Source: DASYPP01 sp036006525 (GTDB taxonomy: Bacteria; Gemmatimonadota; Gemmatimonadetes; Gemmatimonadales; GWC2-71-9). Taken from it: a stretch of DNA of 64,000 nucleotides. Positions within the stretch are counted from its first letter, which is position 1, and each line of letters starts with the position of its first letter. The stretch spans positions 16,876-80,875 of the forward strand of contig DASYPP010000062.1 of NCBI GenBank assembly GCA_036006525.1. The letters are read 5' to 3'. Positions 7,578 through 15,875 of the stretch are shown piece by piece. The notes beneath the pieces were generated by a model. That model was not told the origin of the DNA, searched no databases, and was given only the letters and a program-made list of their open reading frames with translations. A program made the translations under genes and the position numbers.

Positions 7578-8681
7578 ATGCGCCTCCGGAAAATCATTTC
7601 CGGGCCTGCCTTCCGGGCATGCTTTCCGCTCATTCTGCTGCTGGTACTCGCGGGCTGTTCCTCGCGGGACTATCCCCAGTCCACGCTGGATCCGAAGACC
7701 GATTTCACCCGGATGATCGACCACATCTTCATGACGACGGTCTGGTGGGCCGTCGTGGTGTTTGTGCTGGTCGAGGGTGCATTGGTGTTCGCGATCTTCA
7801 AGTTCCGGGGGAAGCCGACCGATCCGGAACCGGTGCAGACTCACGGGAATACCGCGGTGGAGGTCGTCTGGACCATCATCCCGGCCGTGATCCTGGCCCT
7901 GATCGCGGTCCCCACGATCCGCGGCATCTTCGAAACCTCCGAGATTCCCACCGACGCGGTGCGGGTCGAGGTGATCGGGCACCAGTGGTGGTGGGAGTTC
8001 CGCTATCCCGACCAGAAGGTGGTGACGGCGAACGAGTTGCACGTGCCGAGCGGGAAGAAGATCGCCCTGTATATGACGACGGCGGACGTCCTGCACAGCT
8101 TCTGGATGCCGCAGCTGGCGGCCAAGCGTGACGTCTTCCCCCGGCGGGCGACGACGCTGTGGTTCACGGCACCGGAGCCGGGGAACTTCACCGGGCAGTG
8201 CGCCGAGTTCTGCGGCATCCAGCACGGCCGCATGGGCTTCCGGGTATTCGTAGACACCCCCGGGGATTTCGACGCCTGGGTAGCGGACCAGCAGGTCGGC
8301 TCCCCGATGATGAACGGCGGAGTCGTGGCGCCCGACAGCAGCCGTCCGGCCGATTCGGCCACGGCCCAGGCGAAGGCCGCCCACGACAGCCTGATGGCGG
8401 CGGGCAACGCGCTGTTCGTGTCCGGCGGCTGTATCGGGTGCCACGCGATGGTCGGCACTCCGATGGCGGGGGTGATGGCTGGCCTGGTGGGTCCCAACCT
8501 GAGCCACGTGGGAAGCCGCACCACCATCGTCGCCAACCTGCTGGAGAACACCCCGGAGAACGTGGCGAGGTGGCTGCACGATCCCCAGGCGGTGAAGGCG
8601 GGCACGCTGATGAAGCTCCCTCGGAAGCTGACCGAGGATGAGATCAAGACCCTGGTCGCGTATCTCGAGGCGCACAAGTAG
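7578..8681 (+). CDS. coxB: caa3-type cytochrome c oxidase subunit II with fused cytochrome c domain
   Basis: A 367-residue lipoprotein: the lipobox LAGC puts the lipidated Cys at residue 27. Two membrane helices follow (about 48-70 and 90-112), then the cupredoxin domain with CuA ligands His173 (VLHSFW), Cys208, Cys212, His216 and Met219 (CAEFCGIQH...M). The aromatic electron entry patch HQWWWEF is present. A C-terminal cytochrome c domain carries CIGCH (285-289) and a likely axial Met345. This makes it a caa3-type subunit II that accepts electrons through its own haem. The ATG at 7578 is chosen because it starts the signal sequence. It is the first gene of the oxidase operon. Confidence 0.97.
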   Translation: MRLRKIISGPAFRACFPLILLLVLAGCSSRDYPQSTLDPKTDFTRMIDHIFMTTVWWAVVVFVLVEGALVFAIFKFRGKPTDPEPVQTHGNTAVEVVWTIIPAVILALIAVPTIRGIFETSEIPTDAVRVEVIGHQWWWEFRYPDQKVVTANELHVPSGKKIALYMTTADVLHSFWMPQLAAKRDVFPRRATTLWFTAPEPGNFTGQCAEFCGIQHGRMGFRVFVDTPGDFDAWVADQQVGSPMMNGGVVAPDSSRPADSATAQAKAAHDSLMAAGNALFVSGGCIGCHAMVGTPMAGVMAGLVGPNLSHVGSRTTIVANLLENTPENVARWLHDPQAVKAGTLMKLPRKLTEDEIKTLVAYLEAHK

Positions 8682-8797
8682 GTAAGAAGTAAGCAGTAAG
8701 AAGTAAGCGGGAAGGATTTCGAGATTGCGAGGAGTTGGCAGCATAAGCGACGATGTTGGCTACCAGTCCCGCTTACTGCTCACTGCTTACTGCTCAC
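8682..8797. repeat. split-palindrome tandem array, word GTAAGCAGTAAGCGGGA
   Basis: The left arm (8682-8712) is a run of GTAAGAA/GTAAGCA units ending in GTAAGCGGGA. The right arm (8767-8797) begins TCCCGCTTACTGC and repeats the inverse units. The spacer is 54 bases. It lies inside the oxidase operon, between coxB and coxA. The same word recurs at 36735-36846. Confidence 0.9.
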
Positions 8798-8815
8798 GCT
8801 TTTAGAGGAAGACGA

Positions 8816-10636
8816 ATGGCGACCACCGTACTCGATCACGCTGAAACCCACGCCCACGCCAAGACCGGCCTGTGGAGCTGGATCACGACCGTTGACCATA
8901 AGCGGATCGGCATCCTCTATGGCGCGACGGCGTTCCTGTTCTTCCTGATCGGCGGCCTCGAGGCACTGCTGCTCCGGATCCAGCTCGGGTCGCCCAACAA
9001 CACATTCCTGTCGGCCGACACCTACAACCAGCTGTTCACCATGCACGGCACCACCATGATCTTCCTGGCGGTGATGCCGATCTCGGCGATGTACTTCAAC
9101 TTCATGATCCCGCTCCAGATCGGAGCCCGGGACGTGGCGTTCCCCCGGCTGAATGCGTTCAGCTACTGGGTGTTTCTGTTCGGCGGGCTTTTCCTCAACA
9201 TCAGCTTCCTGTTCCACGCCGCGCCCAACGCGGGCTGGTTCGGCTACGCCAACCTGACCACCAGGCCGTATTCGCCGGGCCCCAACGTCGATTTCTGGGT
9301 GATCGGGCTCCAGACCCTGGGCATCGCGTCGCTGGCCGCCGCGGTGAATTTCTTCGTGACCATCATCAATCTGCGCGGCCCCGGCATGAAGCTGATGCGG
9401 ATGCCGATGTTCGTGTGGATGAGCTTCATAACCCAGATCCTGCTGCTGCTGGCCTTTCCGGTGATCACGGTCGCGCTGATCATGCTGATGTTCGACCGGG
9501 TGTTCCACACCATGTTCTTTACCGTGGCCGGGGGCGGCGATCCCCAGCTCTGGCAGCACCTGTTCTGGATCTTCGGGCATCCCGAGGTCTACATCCTGAT
9601 CCTGCCGGCCTTCGGCATCGTTTCCGAGATCCTCCCGGTGTTCTCCCGCAAACCGCTGTTCGGCTACGCGGCGATGGTATTCTCCGGCGCCTTCATCGCG
9701 TTCCTCGGCTTCGGGGTGTGGGCCCACCACATGTTCGCCACCGGGATGGGGCCGATCGCGGACTCGTTCTTCGCGATCTCCACCATGCTGATCGCGGTGC
9801 CCACCGGGGTGAAGATCTTCAACTGGATCGGCACCATCTGGGGCGGCTCGATCCAGCTCAAGACCCCGATGTACTTCGCGCTCGCGTTCATCGCGATGTT
9901 CATCATGGGCGGGCTTTCCGGCGTCATGCACGCCTCGCCGCCGGCCGACCTGCAGCAGACCGACACCTATTTCGTGGTGGCCCACTTCCATTACGTCCTC
10001 TTCGGCGGGAGCATCTTCGCGCTCACCGCGGGTGCCTACTACTGGTTCCCCAAGATGTTCGGGAAGATGCTGAGCGAGAGTCTCGGCAAGGTGCACTTCT
10101 GGCTGATGCTGATCGGCTTCAACCTGACCTTCATGCCGATGCACTTCGTAGGGCTGAACGGCATGCCGCGGCGGGTGTACACCTATCCGGCCGGCCTCGG
10201 CTTCGAGCTGCTGAACCGGCTGGAGACGATCGGCGCCTTCATCCTCGCGGTCGCCATGCTGGTTTTCGTATACAACATCTGGAAGAGTTTGCGGAGCCCG
10301 GTCCCCGCGCCGGCCGATCCCTGGAATGGCGCGACCCTGGAGTGGGCGATTCCTTCACCGCCCCAGGAGTTCAACTTCGCCGAGATCCCCACCGTGCACT
10401 CGCGGGATCCGCTGTGGGAGGCGAAGCGGGCCCGGGGCGGCCCGCTGCCGGAGCCGGCCCTGGTGAGCGGCAAGGGGATCCACATGCCCAATCCGTCGTT
10501 CTGGCCGCTGGTGACGGCGATCGGGGTCATCACCACGCTGACCGGCTTCCTGGTCGGGTTCCCCTACGTCAACCTGGTCGGCGCCGCCATCCTGCTGACC
10601 GGCATTTTCAGCTGGGCGTTTGAACCTGCGGGCTAA
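8816..10636 (+). CDS. coxA: cytochrome c oxidase subunit I (A1-type haem-copper oxidase)
   Basis: A 606-residue multi-pass membrane protein. Haem a ligand His77 lies in TMHGTTMIF. The CuB/active-site segment FGHPEVYILILP carries the D-channel Glu, which marks an A1-type oxidase. TDTYFVVAHFHYVLFGG supplies the other haem ligands. After the 12-helix core there is a cytoplasmic linker and one more C-terminal hydrophobic hairpin (PSFWPLVTAIGVITTL onward). The ATG at 8816 follows AGAGGAAG. Subunit I reduces oxygen to water and pumps protons. It is separated from coxB by an inverted tandem array. Confidence 0.97.
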   Translation: MATTVLDHAETHAHAKTGLWSWITTVDHKRIGILYGATAFLFFLIGGLEALLLRIQLGSPNNTFLSADTYNQLFTMHGTTMIFLAVMPISAMYFNFMIPLQIGARDVAFPRLNAFSYWVFLFGGLFLNISFLFHAAPNAGWFGYANLTTRPYSPGPNVDFWVIGLQTLGIASLAAAVNFFVTIINLRGPGMKLMRMPMFVWMSFITQILLLLAFPVITVALIMLMFDRVFHTMFFTVAGGGDPQLWQHLFWIFGHPEVYILILPAFGIVSEILPVFSRKPLFGYAAMVFSGAFIAFLGFGVWAHHMFATGMGPIADSFFAISTMLIAVPTGVKIFNWIGTIWGGSIQLKTPMYFALAFIAMFIMGGLSGVMHASPPADLQQTDTYFVVAHFHYVLFGGSIFALTAGAYYWFPKMFGKMLSESLGKVHFWLMLIGFNLTFMPMHFVGLNGMPRRVYTYPAGLGFELLNRLETIGAFILAVAMLVFVYNIWKSLRSPVPAPADPWNGATLEWAIPSPPQEFNFAEIPTVHSRDPLWEAKRARGGPLPEPALVSGKGIHMPNPSFWPLVTAIGVITTLTGFLVGFPYVNLVGAAILLTGIFSWAFEPAG

Positions 10637-10639
10637 GAC

Positions 10640-10664
10640 AGGGACAGGTCTGAGACCTGTCCCT
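10640..10664. repeat. short GTAGGG-capped hairpin
   Basis: A perfect 11-base-pair stem (AGGGACAGGTC / GACCTGTCCCT) with a three-base loop sits four bases after the coxA stop. On the complementary strand it begins GTAGGGACAGG. There is no T-tract, so it is more like a REP-type element or RNA-stability hairpin than a terminator. Confidence 0.8.
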
Positions 10665-10710
10665 ACGGCCTTCGAGCCCGCGGGATGACCTACAGCGCAA
10701 GGAAATAAAC

Positions 10711-11340
10711 GTGTCCCAAGACGCACACGCGATGCACATGCCGACCACGACCGGCCTCGACAGCCGGAAGATGGCGATCTGGACCTTCATCGGGTCGGAG
10801 TGCCTGTTCTTTGCATCCCTCATCAGCACCTACATGGTCTACCGGGGCAAGAGCCTGACCGGGCCCTATCCCCACGACTCCTGGGTCAATCCCGCGAACG
10901 GCGAGACGGTGAAGGGGATTCTGAACATCCCGCTGACCTCGTTCTCCACCTTCGTGCTGCTGATGAGCTCGTTCGCGGTGGTGCTGGCGCTGTATGGCGC
11001 GCAACGCGGCAAGCGGGGAATGCTGATCGGCTGGCTGTCGGCCACCATGGTGGGCGGGGCGATCTTCCTGGGCGGCCAGGTCTACGAGTTCAACCATTTC
11101 GTGCACGAAGGGCTGACCCTCCACACCAACCTGTTCGGGTCCACCTTCTTCACGCTGACCGGGTTCCATGGCGGCCACGTCACGGTCGGCCTGATCTGGC
11201 TGGGCACCGTGCTGGTCACCGCCATCCGCGGCAAGCTGCCGCCGGAAAAGGCGCTCAACCTGGAGATCGCGGCGCTCTACTGGCACTTCGTGGACGTCAT
11301 CTGGATCATCATCTTCACCCTGATCTACCTGATCAAATGA
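10711..11340 (+). CDS. coxC: cytochrome c oxidase subunit III
   Basis: A 209-residue protein from a GTG start at 10711, preceded by a GGAAAT-type ribosome site. It has five predicted membrane helices, the short form typical of bacterial caa3 and bo3 oxidases. Family segments visible are KMAIWTFIGSECLFFASL, FLGGQVYEFNHF, GSTFFTLTGFHGGHV and the end LYWHFVDVIWIIIFTLIYL. Subunit III stabilises subunit I turnover. Its stop overlaps the start of the next gene by four bases. Confidence 0.96.
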   Translation: MSQDAHAMHMPTTTGLDSRKMAIWTFIGSECLFFASLISTYMVYRGKSLTGPYPHDSWVNPANGETVKGILNIPLTSFSTFVLLMSSFAVVLALYGAQRGKRGMLIGWLSATMVGGAIFLGGQVYEFNHFVHEGLTLHTNLFGSTFFTLTGFHGGHVTVGLIWLGTVLVTAIRGKLPPEKALNLEIAALYWHFVDVIWIIIFTLIYLIK

Positions 11341-11666
11341 GCCATCCCGCCGAAGCACACGCGCACCCCGAGGAGCATGCGCACCCGTCCGCCGGGACCT
11401 ATGCCAAGATCGCGGTGACGCTGGTGATCCTCACCGCCCTCGAAGTCGCGGTGTACTATGTCGAGTCGATCCGTACCTACCTGGTGCCGATCCTGATCGT
11501 GTTGATGATCATCAAGTTCGCCCTGGTGGCGATGTACTACATGCACCTGAAGCAGGACAGCAAGCTGTTCAGCGGGCTCTTCGTCTTCCCGATCTTCATC
11601 GCCATCGTGGTCATCGTCGCGCTGATCCTGCTGTTCGGCATCAAGCACCCCCAGATGCCGCAGTAG
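11337..11666 (+). CDS. coxD: cytochrome c oxidase subunit IV-like small membrane protein
   Basis: A 109-residue protein starting at the ATG within the ATGA overlap with coxC. A His-rich N-terminus (HPAEAHAHPEEHAHP) is followed by three hydrophobic helices with LVIKFALVAMYYMHLK-type sequence, characteristic of the prokaryotic subunit IV family found in caa3/bo3 operons. It probably aids assembly or stability of the oxidase. Position and topology make the call firm even though sequence conservation in this family is low. Confidence 0.9.
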   Translation: MSHPAEAHAHPEEHAHPSAGTYAKIAVTLVILTALEVAVYYVESIRTYLVPILIVLMIIKFALVAMYYMHLKQDSKLFSGLFVFPIFIAIVVIVALILLFGIKHPQMPQ

Positions 11667-11692
11667 GGTAGGGCGGGCCTCCGGGCCCGCCC
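11666..11692. repeat. GTAGGG-capped GC-rich hairpin
   Basis: Stem GGGCGGGCC (11671-11679) pairs with GGCCCGCCC (11684-11692) around a four-base loop, directly after the coxD-like stop. It is preceded by GTAGGGTAG. Without a following T-run it is not a clear terminator; it may partly insulate ctaG expression. Confidence 0.7.
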
Positions 11693-11713
11693 CCACCTGC
11701 CGCGCTCCCTCAC

Positions 11714-12538
11714 TTGTCTCACTTCCACCTGTTTCTGCTGTCCCCGGATCGCCCCCGACCCACCGGCCCCTTCGTTCCCAGCCTGTCACTCCATCCATCG
11801 GTACTGATCGGCGTTGCTCTGCTGGCTGGCATGTACCTCTACGGCATTACGGCCTGGCGCCGGCGCCGCGTACCCGAGGCGCCGCTCTCCTCCTGGCGGG
11901 TGGTGTCGTTCTTCGCCGGCCTGCTGGTCCTCCTGGGTTCGCTCAACGGCCCCATCCACGACCTGAGCGATTACTACCTCTTCTCGGCCCACATGGTGCA
12001 GCACCTGCTGCTGGTGTTCGTGGTGCCGCCGCTGCTCCTGGCCGGCATCCCGGGCTGGCTGCTCGGGCCGCTCTTCGCTCACCGCCCGGTCCGCGCGACC
12101 ATGCGCTTCCTGACCCGGCCCGTCGTCGCCGGCCTCTTCTTCACCGCGATGATGGTGCTCTGGCACCTGGTCCCGCTTTACGACCTGATGATGCGGAACC
12201 ATGACGTGCATATCGCCACCCACCTCCTCTTCATCGTCGCTGCCACCCTGATGTGGTGGCCGGTGCTGAGCCCCTCACCCGAGGTGCCCCGCCTGAGCCC
12301 CGGCCTCCAGATGCTTTATCTCTTCCTGATCGGGATCCCGATGCAGGCCGTCGCCGCCCCTATCAGCCTGGCCGATACGGTGCTGTATCACTGGTACGCC
12401 GAGGCCCCGCGCACCTGGGGGCTGACGGCGCTGCAGGATCAACAGACGGGCGGGTTGCTGATGTGGGTGCCGGGAGGTTTGTATCTGGGCCTGGCGATCG
12501 GGGTGATCTTCTTCCAGTGGGCGGCCAAAGAGAAATAG
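11714..12538 (+). CDS. ctaG: cytochrome c oxidase assembly factor CtaG-like membrane protein (caa3 type)
   Basis: A 274-residue multi-pass protein of the Caa3_CtaG family. It has about seven hydrophobic helices and conserved His-bearing segments HMVQHLLLVF, MVLWHLVPLYD and HIATHLLF. It is unrelated to the Cox11 copper chaperone that shares the name. The frame opens with TTG at 11714, and no convincing ribosome site is visible, so the start is uncertain. Its location at the end of the oxidase operon supports a role in assembling the copper-containing oxidase. Confidence 0.92.
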   Translation: MSHFHLFLLSPDRPRPTGPFVPSLSLHPSVLIGVALLAGMYLYGITAWRRRRVPEAPLSSWRVVSFFAGLLVLLGSLNGPIHDLSDYYLFSAHMVQHLLLVFVVPPLLLAGIPGWLLGPLFAHRPVRATMRFLTRPVVAGLFFTAMMVLWHLVPLYDLMMRNHDVHIATHLLFIVAATLMWWPVLSPSPEVPRLSPGLQMLYLFLIGIPMQAVAAPISLADTVLYHWYAEAPRTWGLTALQDQQTGGLLMWVPGGLYLGLAIGVIFFQWAAKEK

Positions 12539-12565
12539 TCGGCTAGTCCCAGCTGGTCGACCATT

Positions 12566-12664
12566 CCTCACGAAAAGCACGAACTCCACGAAAACCGCGA
12601 AAGAAACGCTTCTTCATGGAATCCCTGTTCGTGGCTTCCGCGGGATTTCGTGACTTTCGTGAGG
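12566..12664. repeat. split-palindrome tandem array, word CACGAAA
   Basis: The left arm (12566-12603) repeats CACGAAA/CACGAAC units beginning CCTCACGAAAAGCACG. The right arm (12629-12664) is the inverse, ending CTTTCGTGAGG. The spacer is about 25 bases. The right arm lies wholly inside the coding end of the YkgJ-like gene. The same word is used at 33123-33215. Confidence 0.85.
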
Positions 12665-13273
12665 ATATGTTATTGCTGCGGCGATCGTCGTTTCATAGTC
12701 CGTGCGCAGTGGCGAGCCAAACAGCTGCATCGATGCCGCCTCGAGGCAGGCCGATTCCACGTCTTCCAGGCTCTCCAGGCCGAACGGCTGGGCGGCCAGT
12801 CCGGCATACCCGGGGAATTCGTTCTGGATCGGACAAGCGTTCTCGATGATCCGGTCTCCCCGGGTTTGCATGGATAGTCCCATGGTCCGGCAGACCAGCG
12901 GGCGATACTGGTAAATCAGGCAGGCGCCGTCCTCATCGAGGCAGGGGCAGGGCGCATCGGCCAGCCGGTCGGCCAGCGCATCGAACCGGTCCTCGCCGAT
13001 GTCCCCGATCGCTCCGCCGTCCCAACCCGGTTCCGCTTCCCGCATTCGAGTCACCAGTGCAGCGGCCCGCTGCCGTACGGCGCGCTGCTGTTCATGGGGC
13101 AGGGCCTGGACGCCGGCCCGCACCAGGAGAACATCCGCCGTGCTGATGTCGAAGGGTCCGTGACAGCAGGCGGCGCAGCCCGGGCGACACGGAATGACGC
13201 CAGGAAATTGATCCCGGGCGGACTGGAACCATTGGTCAAGCTGCTCCAGCAGCTCGCGGTAGGCCTGCACCAC
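12614..13273 (-). CDS. YkgJ-type zinc/iron-chelating cysteine-cluster protein
   Basis: The protein carries the CxxxCxxCC-type cluster CRPGCAACCHG near its N-terminus, then CPCLDEDGACLIYQYRPLVCRTMG and a last Cys in ENACPI. This is the UPF0153/YkgJ pattern, thought to bind Zn or an Fe-S cluster. The start is uncertain. The frame stays open to 13453 across the DUF423 gene but has no ATG downstream of it; adjacent GTGs at 13273 and 13270 lie just before the family-like start QAYRELLEQL. The last 16 or so residues (PHESHEIPRKPRTGIP) are encoded by an arm of an intergenic inverted array, so the natural C-terminus may have been altered by it. Confidence 0.82.
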   Translation of the reverse strand: MVQAYRELLEQLDQWFQSARDQFPGVIPCRPGCAACCHGPFDISTADVLLVRAGVQALPHEQQRAVRQRAAALVTRMREAEPGWDGGAIGDIGEDRFDALADRLADAPCPCLDEDGACLIYQYRPLVCRTMGLSMQTRGDRIIENACPIQNEFPGYAGLAAQPFGLESLEDVESACLEAASMQLFGSPLRTDYETTIAAAITYPHESHEIPRKPRTGIP

Positions 13274-13290
13274 GGGAGACTCGGGAATGG

Positions 13291-13659
13291 CTACGCCCGG
13301 CTCGCGGCGAGCGCGAGACAGATCCACCCGGCCAGCAACGCCACGCCGCCGAACGGCGTGACCAGGCCGAAACGGCCGATTCCGGTGAGGGCGATCAGGT
13401 AGAGGCTCCCGCTGAAGAGAACGGTACCGAGGAGGAACAGGCGGCCGGCCCAAAGTGCCGCATTATTGGGAGAGCGGCTCACCAGCCAGGCGACCGCGAG
13501 GAGCGCGAGGGCGTGATACATCTGGTAGCGAGCGCCGGTTTCAAAGGCCTGGAGGTGTTCGGGGGAAATGCGATCGCGCAGTGCGTGAGCGCCGAAGGCC
13601 CCGGCGAGCACCGAGACGAAACCGGAGACTGCTCCGGCCCTGAGAAAAAAGCGATCCAA
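13291..13659 (-). CDS. DUF423 family small membrane protein (YgdD-like)
   Basis: A 122-residue protein with four hydrophobic helices and the DUF423 hallmarks AGAFGAHALRDRISPEHLQAFETGARYQMYHALALL and FSGSLYLIALTG. Function is unknown in all organisms I am aware of. It lies between the YkgJ-like gene downstream and an inverted tandem array upstream whose inner arm ends about 40 bases from its start codon. Confidence 0.93.
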   Translation of the reverse strand: MDRFFLRAGAVSGFVSVLAGAFGAHALRDRISPEHLQAFETGARYQMYHALALLAVAWLVSRSPNNAALWAGRLFLLGTVLFSGSLYLIALTGIGRFGLVTPFGGVALLAGWICLALAASRA

Positions 13660-13697
13660 TGTGGTCTTCCTTCGATCGTGATTGGGTCAGAACAGCA

Positions 13698-13815
13698 ACA
13701 TCCAACGCCGAGGCGCAGGGCCACGCAGAGTCATTCGCAGAGGAAAACTATTTCATGAGAATGAATCCTGGTCTCCGCGATAGCTCAGCGCCCTCTGCGA
13801 CTCAGCGTTGGATGT
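13698..13815. repeat. split-palindrome tandem array, word CATCCAACGCnGAGnCGCAGAG
   Basis: The left arm (13698-13743) begins ACATCCAACGCCGAGGCGC and continues with CGCAGAG units. The right arm (13773-13815) is the inverse, ending AGCGTTGGATGT. The spacer is about 29 bases. The right arm encodes the last ten residues of the YdjM-like protein. A second copy with the same word is at 53110-53247. Confidence 0.9.
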
Positions 13816-14513
13816 TTTTCTCCGCTTTCTCCACCAGCACGGGCTCGATTCGGCAATGGCCGGTCCGCCCACGCCGCCAGCGCGACAAGCAGAATCACTC
13901 CGCCAATGTCCGCGATGGCGATGGCCCTGATGCTGGGAGGTGGGGGGCCGAAGGTGCTTGCGACGAAGAGAGCCAGGAGCAAACCCGCCAATACCGCGAC
14001 CCGCCAGGTGATACCGCTCGAGCCGCGCGACCGCCACCGGAAATAGACGAAGAGTCCGGCGCCGAACAGCAGTAGCTCCACCGCCATGGTAGCGGGGATG
14101 CTCCGCCAGAGACCGAAGCCGTACTTGGTGGAGTCGTCACCCACCAGGGGGAGGTCACGAACGTGGACCACCAGATCGAGGAACCAGTGGGACGCCACCA
14201 CCAGTGCCACGACCAGCGCCTTGAGCCAATGATGCTTGCTGGTGTCGCGGGTGGGCCACGAGTACACGATAACGGCGGCCAGCAGGCCCCACCCGAACGC
14301 TGCGGCCAGGCTGTGGGTGATCGGGTAGGAAATGAACTCGATCTGGTTCCCCGGGGTCGGAGCGGGGACAATGGCGGCCCGCTCCCATCCGGTGAGCAGA
14401 AACACCCCCCACAGCAAATCAACCAGCGCGGTGGCGAAGAAGAGGGTAGCCAGCGAAAGCTTGGGTTCCACCCGCTTCATGCCGAATGCGACGCCGAAGT
14501 GTCCCAGGAACAT
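13785..14513 (-). CDS. YdjM-like predicted membrane-bound metal-dependent hydrolase
   Basis: A 242-residue protein with about six hydrophobic helices. HFGVAFGMKR at the start, ISYPITHSLAAAFGW and ASHWFLDLVVH supply the His/Asp residues that define the LexA-regulated YdjM-like family. Asp and His in the last motif suggest an intramembrane metal site. Activity and substrate are unknown. The C-terminal tail KHPTLSRRGR is encoded by the arm of an inverted tandem array, so the gene end appears to have been rebuilt by it. Confidence 0.75.
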   Translation of the reverse strand: MFLGHFGVAFGMKRVEPKLSLATLFFATALVDLLWGVFLLTGWERAAIVPAPTPGNQIEFISYPITHSLAAAFGWGLLAAVIVYSWPTRDTSKHHWLKALVVALVVASHWFLDLVVHVRDLPLVGDDSTKYGFGLWRSIPATMAVELLLFGAGLFVYFRWRSRGSSGITWRVAVLAGLLLALFVASTFGPPPPSIRAIAIADIGGVILLVALAAWADRPLPNRARAGGESGEKHPTLSRRGR

Positions 14514-14518
14514 GAGCC

Positions 14519-15073
14519 TTATCCTTTCAATCTTTTCAGATCAGCCACGAGCTGGGGAATGCCATGGCTGAATTCATGATCTTCCCCATCCAGAACCCGG
14601 ACAGCAGCACGGGGAAGCGCTTGGGCATACAGGACCTGATGGGAAACCGGCACATGGGGATCGTTCTTGCTGTGGTATAGAAACAGTTTGGGTATGGCAG
14701 GAAGTCTGGTGGCGAAGTCCTCCGGGAGGATGAACGGTTGAACCCAGTCTTCATCACCGCTCCAGAACGGTACAGAAACAAGAAACATCCCGGCGATGGG
14801 ATTCCTGAGCGGTTCCTGGGCGAGGTATTTGAGCAGGATCGACCCGCCCAGGGAATGCCCGATAAACACCACTTCGCCGGTGACCTTCGCCAGCTCCTCT
14901 TTGAGTTTCGCCTTCCACAGGGCGTAATCCGGAGCTTCCGGACGCGGCATTGCTGGATGGATCAGCTGGTACCCGGAACCGAGCTCGCTCTTGAGCCACG
15001 CGACCAAGTCGCTGCTCCCCTCATGAGGCCCCTGGGGCCCGGCACTATGCAGGAAGAATATCTTTTTCTTCAC
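14519..15073 (-). CDS. RBBP9/YdeN-type alpha/beta hydrolase
   Basis: A 184-residue compact serine hydrolase. The nucleophile elbow is GHSLGGS (Ser74); the acid lies in YHSKNDPHVPV and the His in GEDHEFSHG. The N-terminal FFLHSAGPQGPHEGSSDLV and HPAMPRPEAPDYALW match the RBBP9/YdeN branch. It is cytosolic with no signal peptide. Nine bases separate it from the SDR gene upstream, suggesting cotranscription with the fatty-acid genes. A role as a thioesterase or esterase is plausible but not shown. Confidence 0.88.
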   Translation of the reverse strand: MKKKIFFLHSAGPQGPHEGSSDLVAWLKSELGSGYQLIHPAMPRPEAPDYALWKAKLKEELAKVTGEVVFIGHSLGGSILLKYLAQEPLRNPIAGMFLVSVPFWSGDEDWVQPFILPEDFATRLPAIPKLFLYHSKNDPHVPVSHQVLYAQALPRAAVRVLDGEDHEFSHGIPQLVADLKRLKG

Positions 15074-15082
15074 CTGATTGTC

Positions 15083-15835
15083 TCAGCGCTTGAGCCAGGA
15101 GCCTCCATCCACGACAAAAATGGCGCCGGTAATCCAGTCGCCCGCGGGGCTTGCCAGGTAGGTTACCATCTCGCCGATGTCGTTGGGTTCTCCCCAGCGG
15201 CCGGCTGGGATCATGTCCCGGGCCTTTTCATCCGAGAAAAGGTCGGGGGCTCCCGGCGTGGGAGTGAAGGCCTTGCGAACCCCCTCGGTGGGAATCGGTC
15301 CCGGCGCGATCGCGTTGACCCGGACACCGTCTGCCGCCCACTCCAGCGCCAGGGTCCTGGTCAGGGCATCGATGCCGGCCTTGGCAGCGGTGGCGTGGGC
15401 CATCAGCGGCCAGCCCCGGTAGTGCAGAGTCATTGAAATCGAGATGATGCGCCCGCGCTGCTGCTGCTTCATTACCGGGTAGACCGCCTGGGACAGGAAG
15501 AAGGAGCCGTAGAGATCGGTCTCCACCACGGCTTTCCAGGCGTTTTCCGAGAGGGTGGCCGAGGGGGCGTAGAAGTTTCCGGCGGCGTTGTTGACCAGGA
15601 TGTCGAGCCGTCCCAAATCGGACACCACCGCTTCCACGGTGTGCCGCACGGTTTCGGCTTCACGAACGTTGGTGGCCAGGGCGCGGATCCGGGTCCCGTG
15701 TTGCTCCAGCTCGCGCCTGGCCGCCTCCAGGATTTCCGGTTTGCGGCTCGCGATGACGACATCCGCCCCGGCCCGGGCCAGCGAGTTGGCAATACCCCGG
15801 CCGATGCCGGTGCCGCCGCCGGTGACCAGGGCCAC
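15083..15835 (-). CDS. short-chain dehydrogenase resembling 2,4-dienoyl-CoA reductase
   Basis: A 250-residue SDR with nucleotide site TGGGTGIG and NNAAGNF. The usual catalytic Tyr-x-x-x-Lys is absent: the segment is ISMTLHYRGWPLMAHATAAKAG, where the Tyr position is Ala. That pattern, with APGPIPTEGVRK later, matches mitochondrial/peroxisomal 2,4-dienoyl-CoA reductases, which lack the classical Tyr. It would reduce dienoyl-CoA during breakdown of unsaturated fatty acids. The GTG at 15835 has AAAGG upstream, but homologues usually start about ten residues earlier, and a rare ATT or CTG start upstream cannot be excluded. It directly follows fabI. Confidence 0.85.
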   Translation of the reverse strand: MALVTGGGTGIGRGIANSLARAGADVVIASRKPEILEAARRELEQHGTRIRALATNVREAETVRHTVEAVVSDLGRLDILVNNAAGNFYAPSATLSENAWKAVVETDLYGSFFLSQAVYPVMKQQQRGRIISISMTLHYRGWPLMAHATAAKAGIDALTRTLALEWAADGVRVNAIAPGPIPTEGVRKAFTPTPGAPDLFSDEKARDMIPAGRWGEPNDIGEMVTYLASPAGDWITGAIFVVDGGSWLKR

Positions 15836-15875
15836 CTGGCCTTTCAGGAGAGCGGGGCGAAAAATCGATGGGTGA

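Noticed and set aside
8780..10144. 454-residue His/Glu-rich frame opposite coxA
   Set aside because: Composition is the antisense of a membrane protein; coxA motifs are unambiguous.
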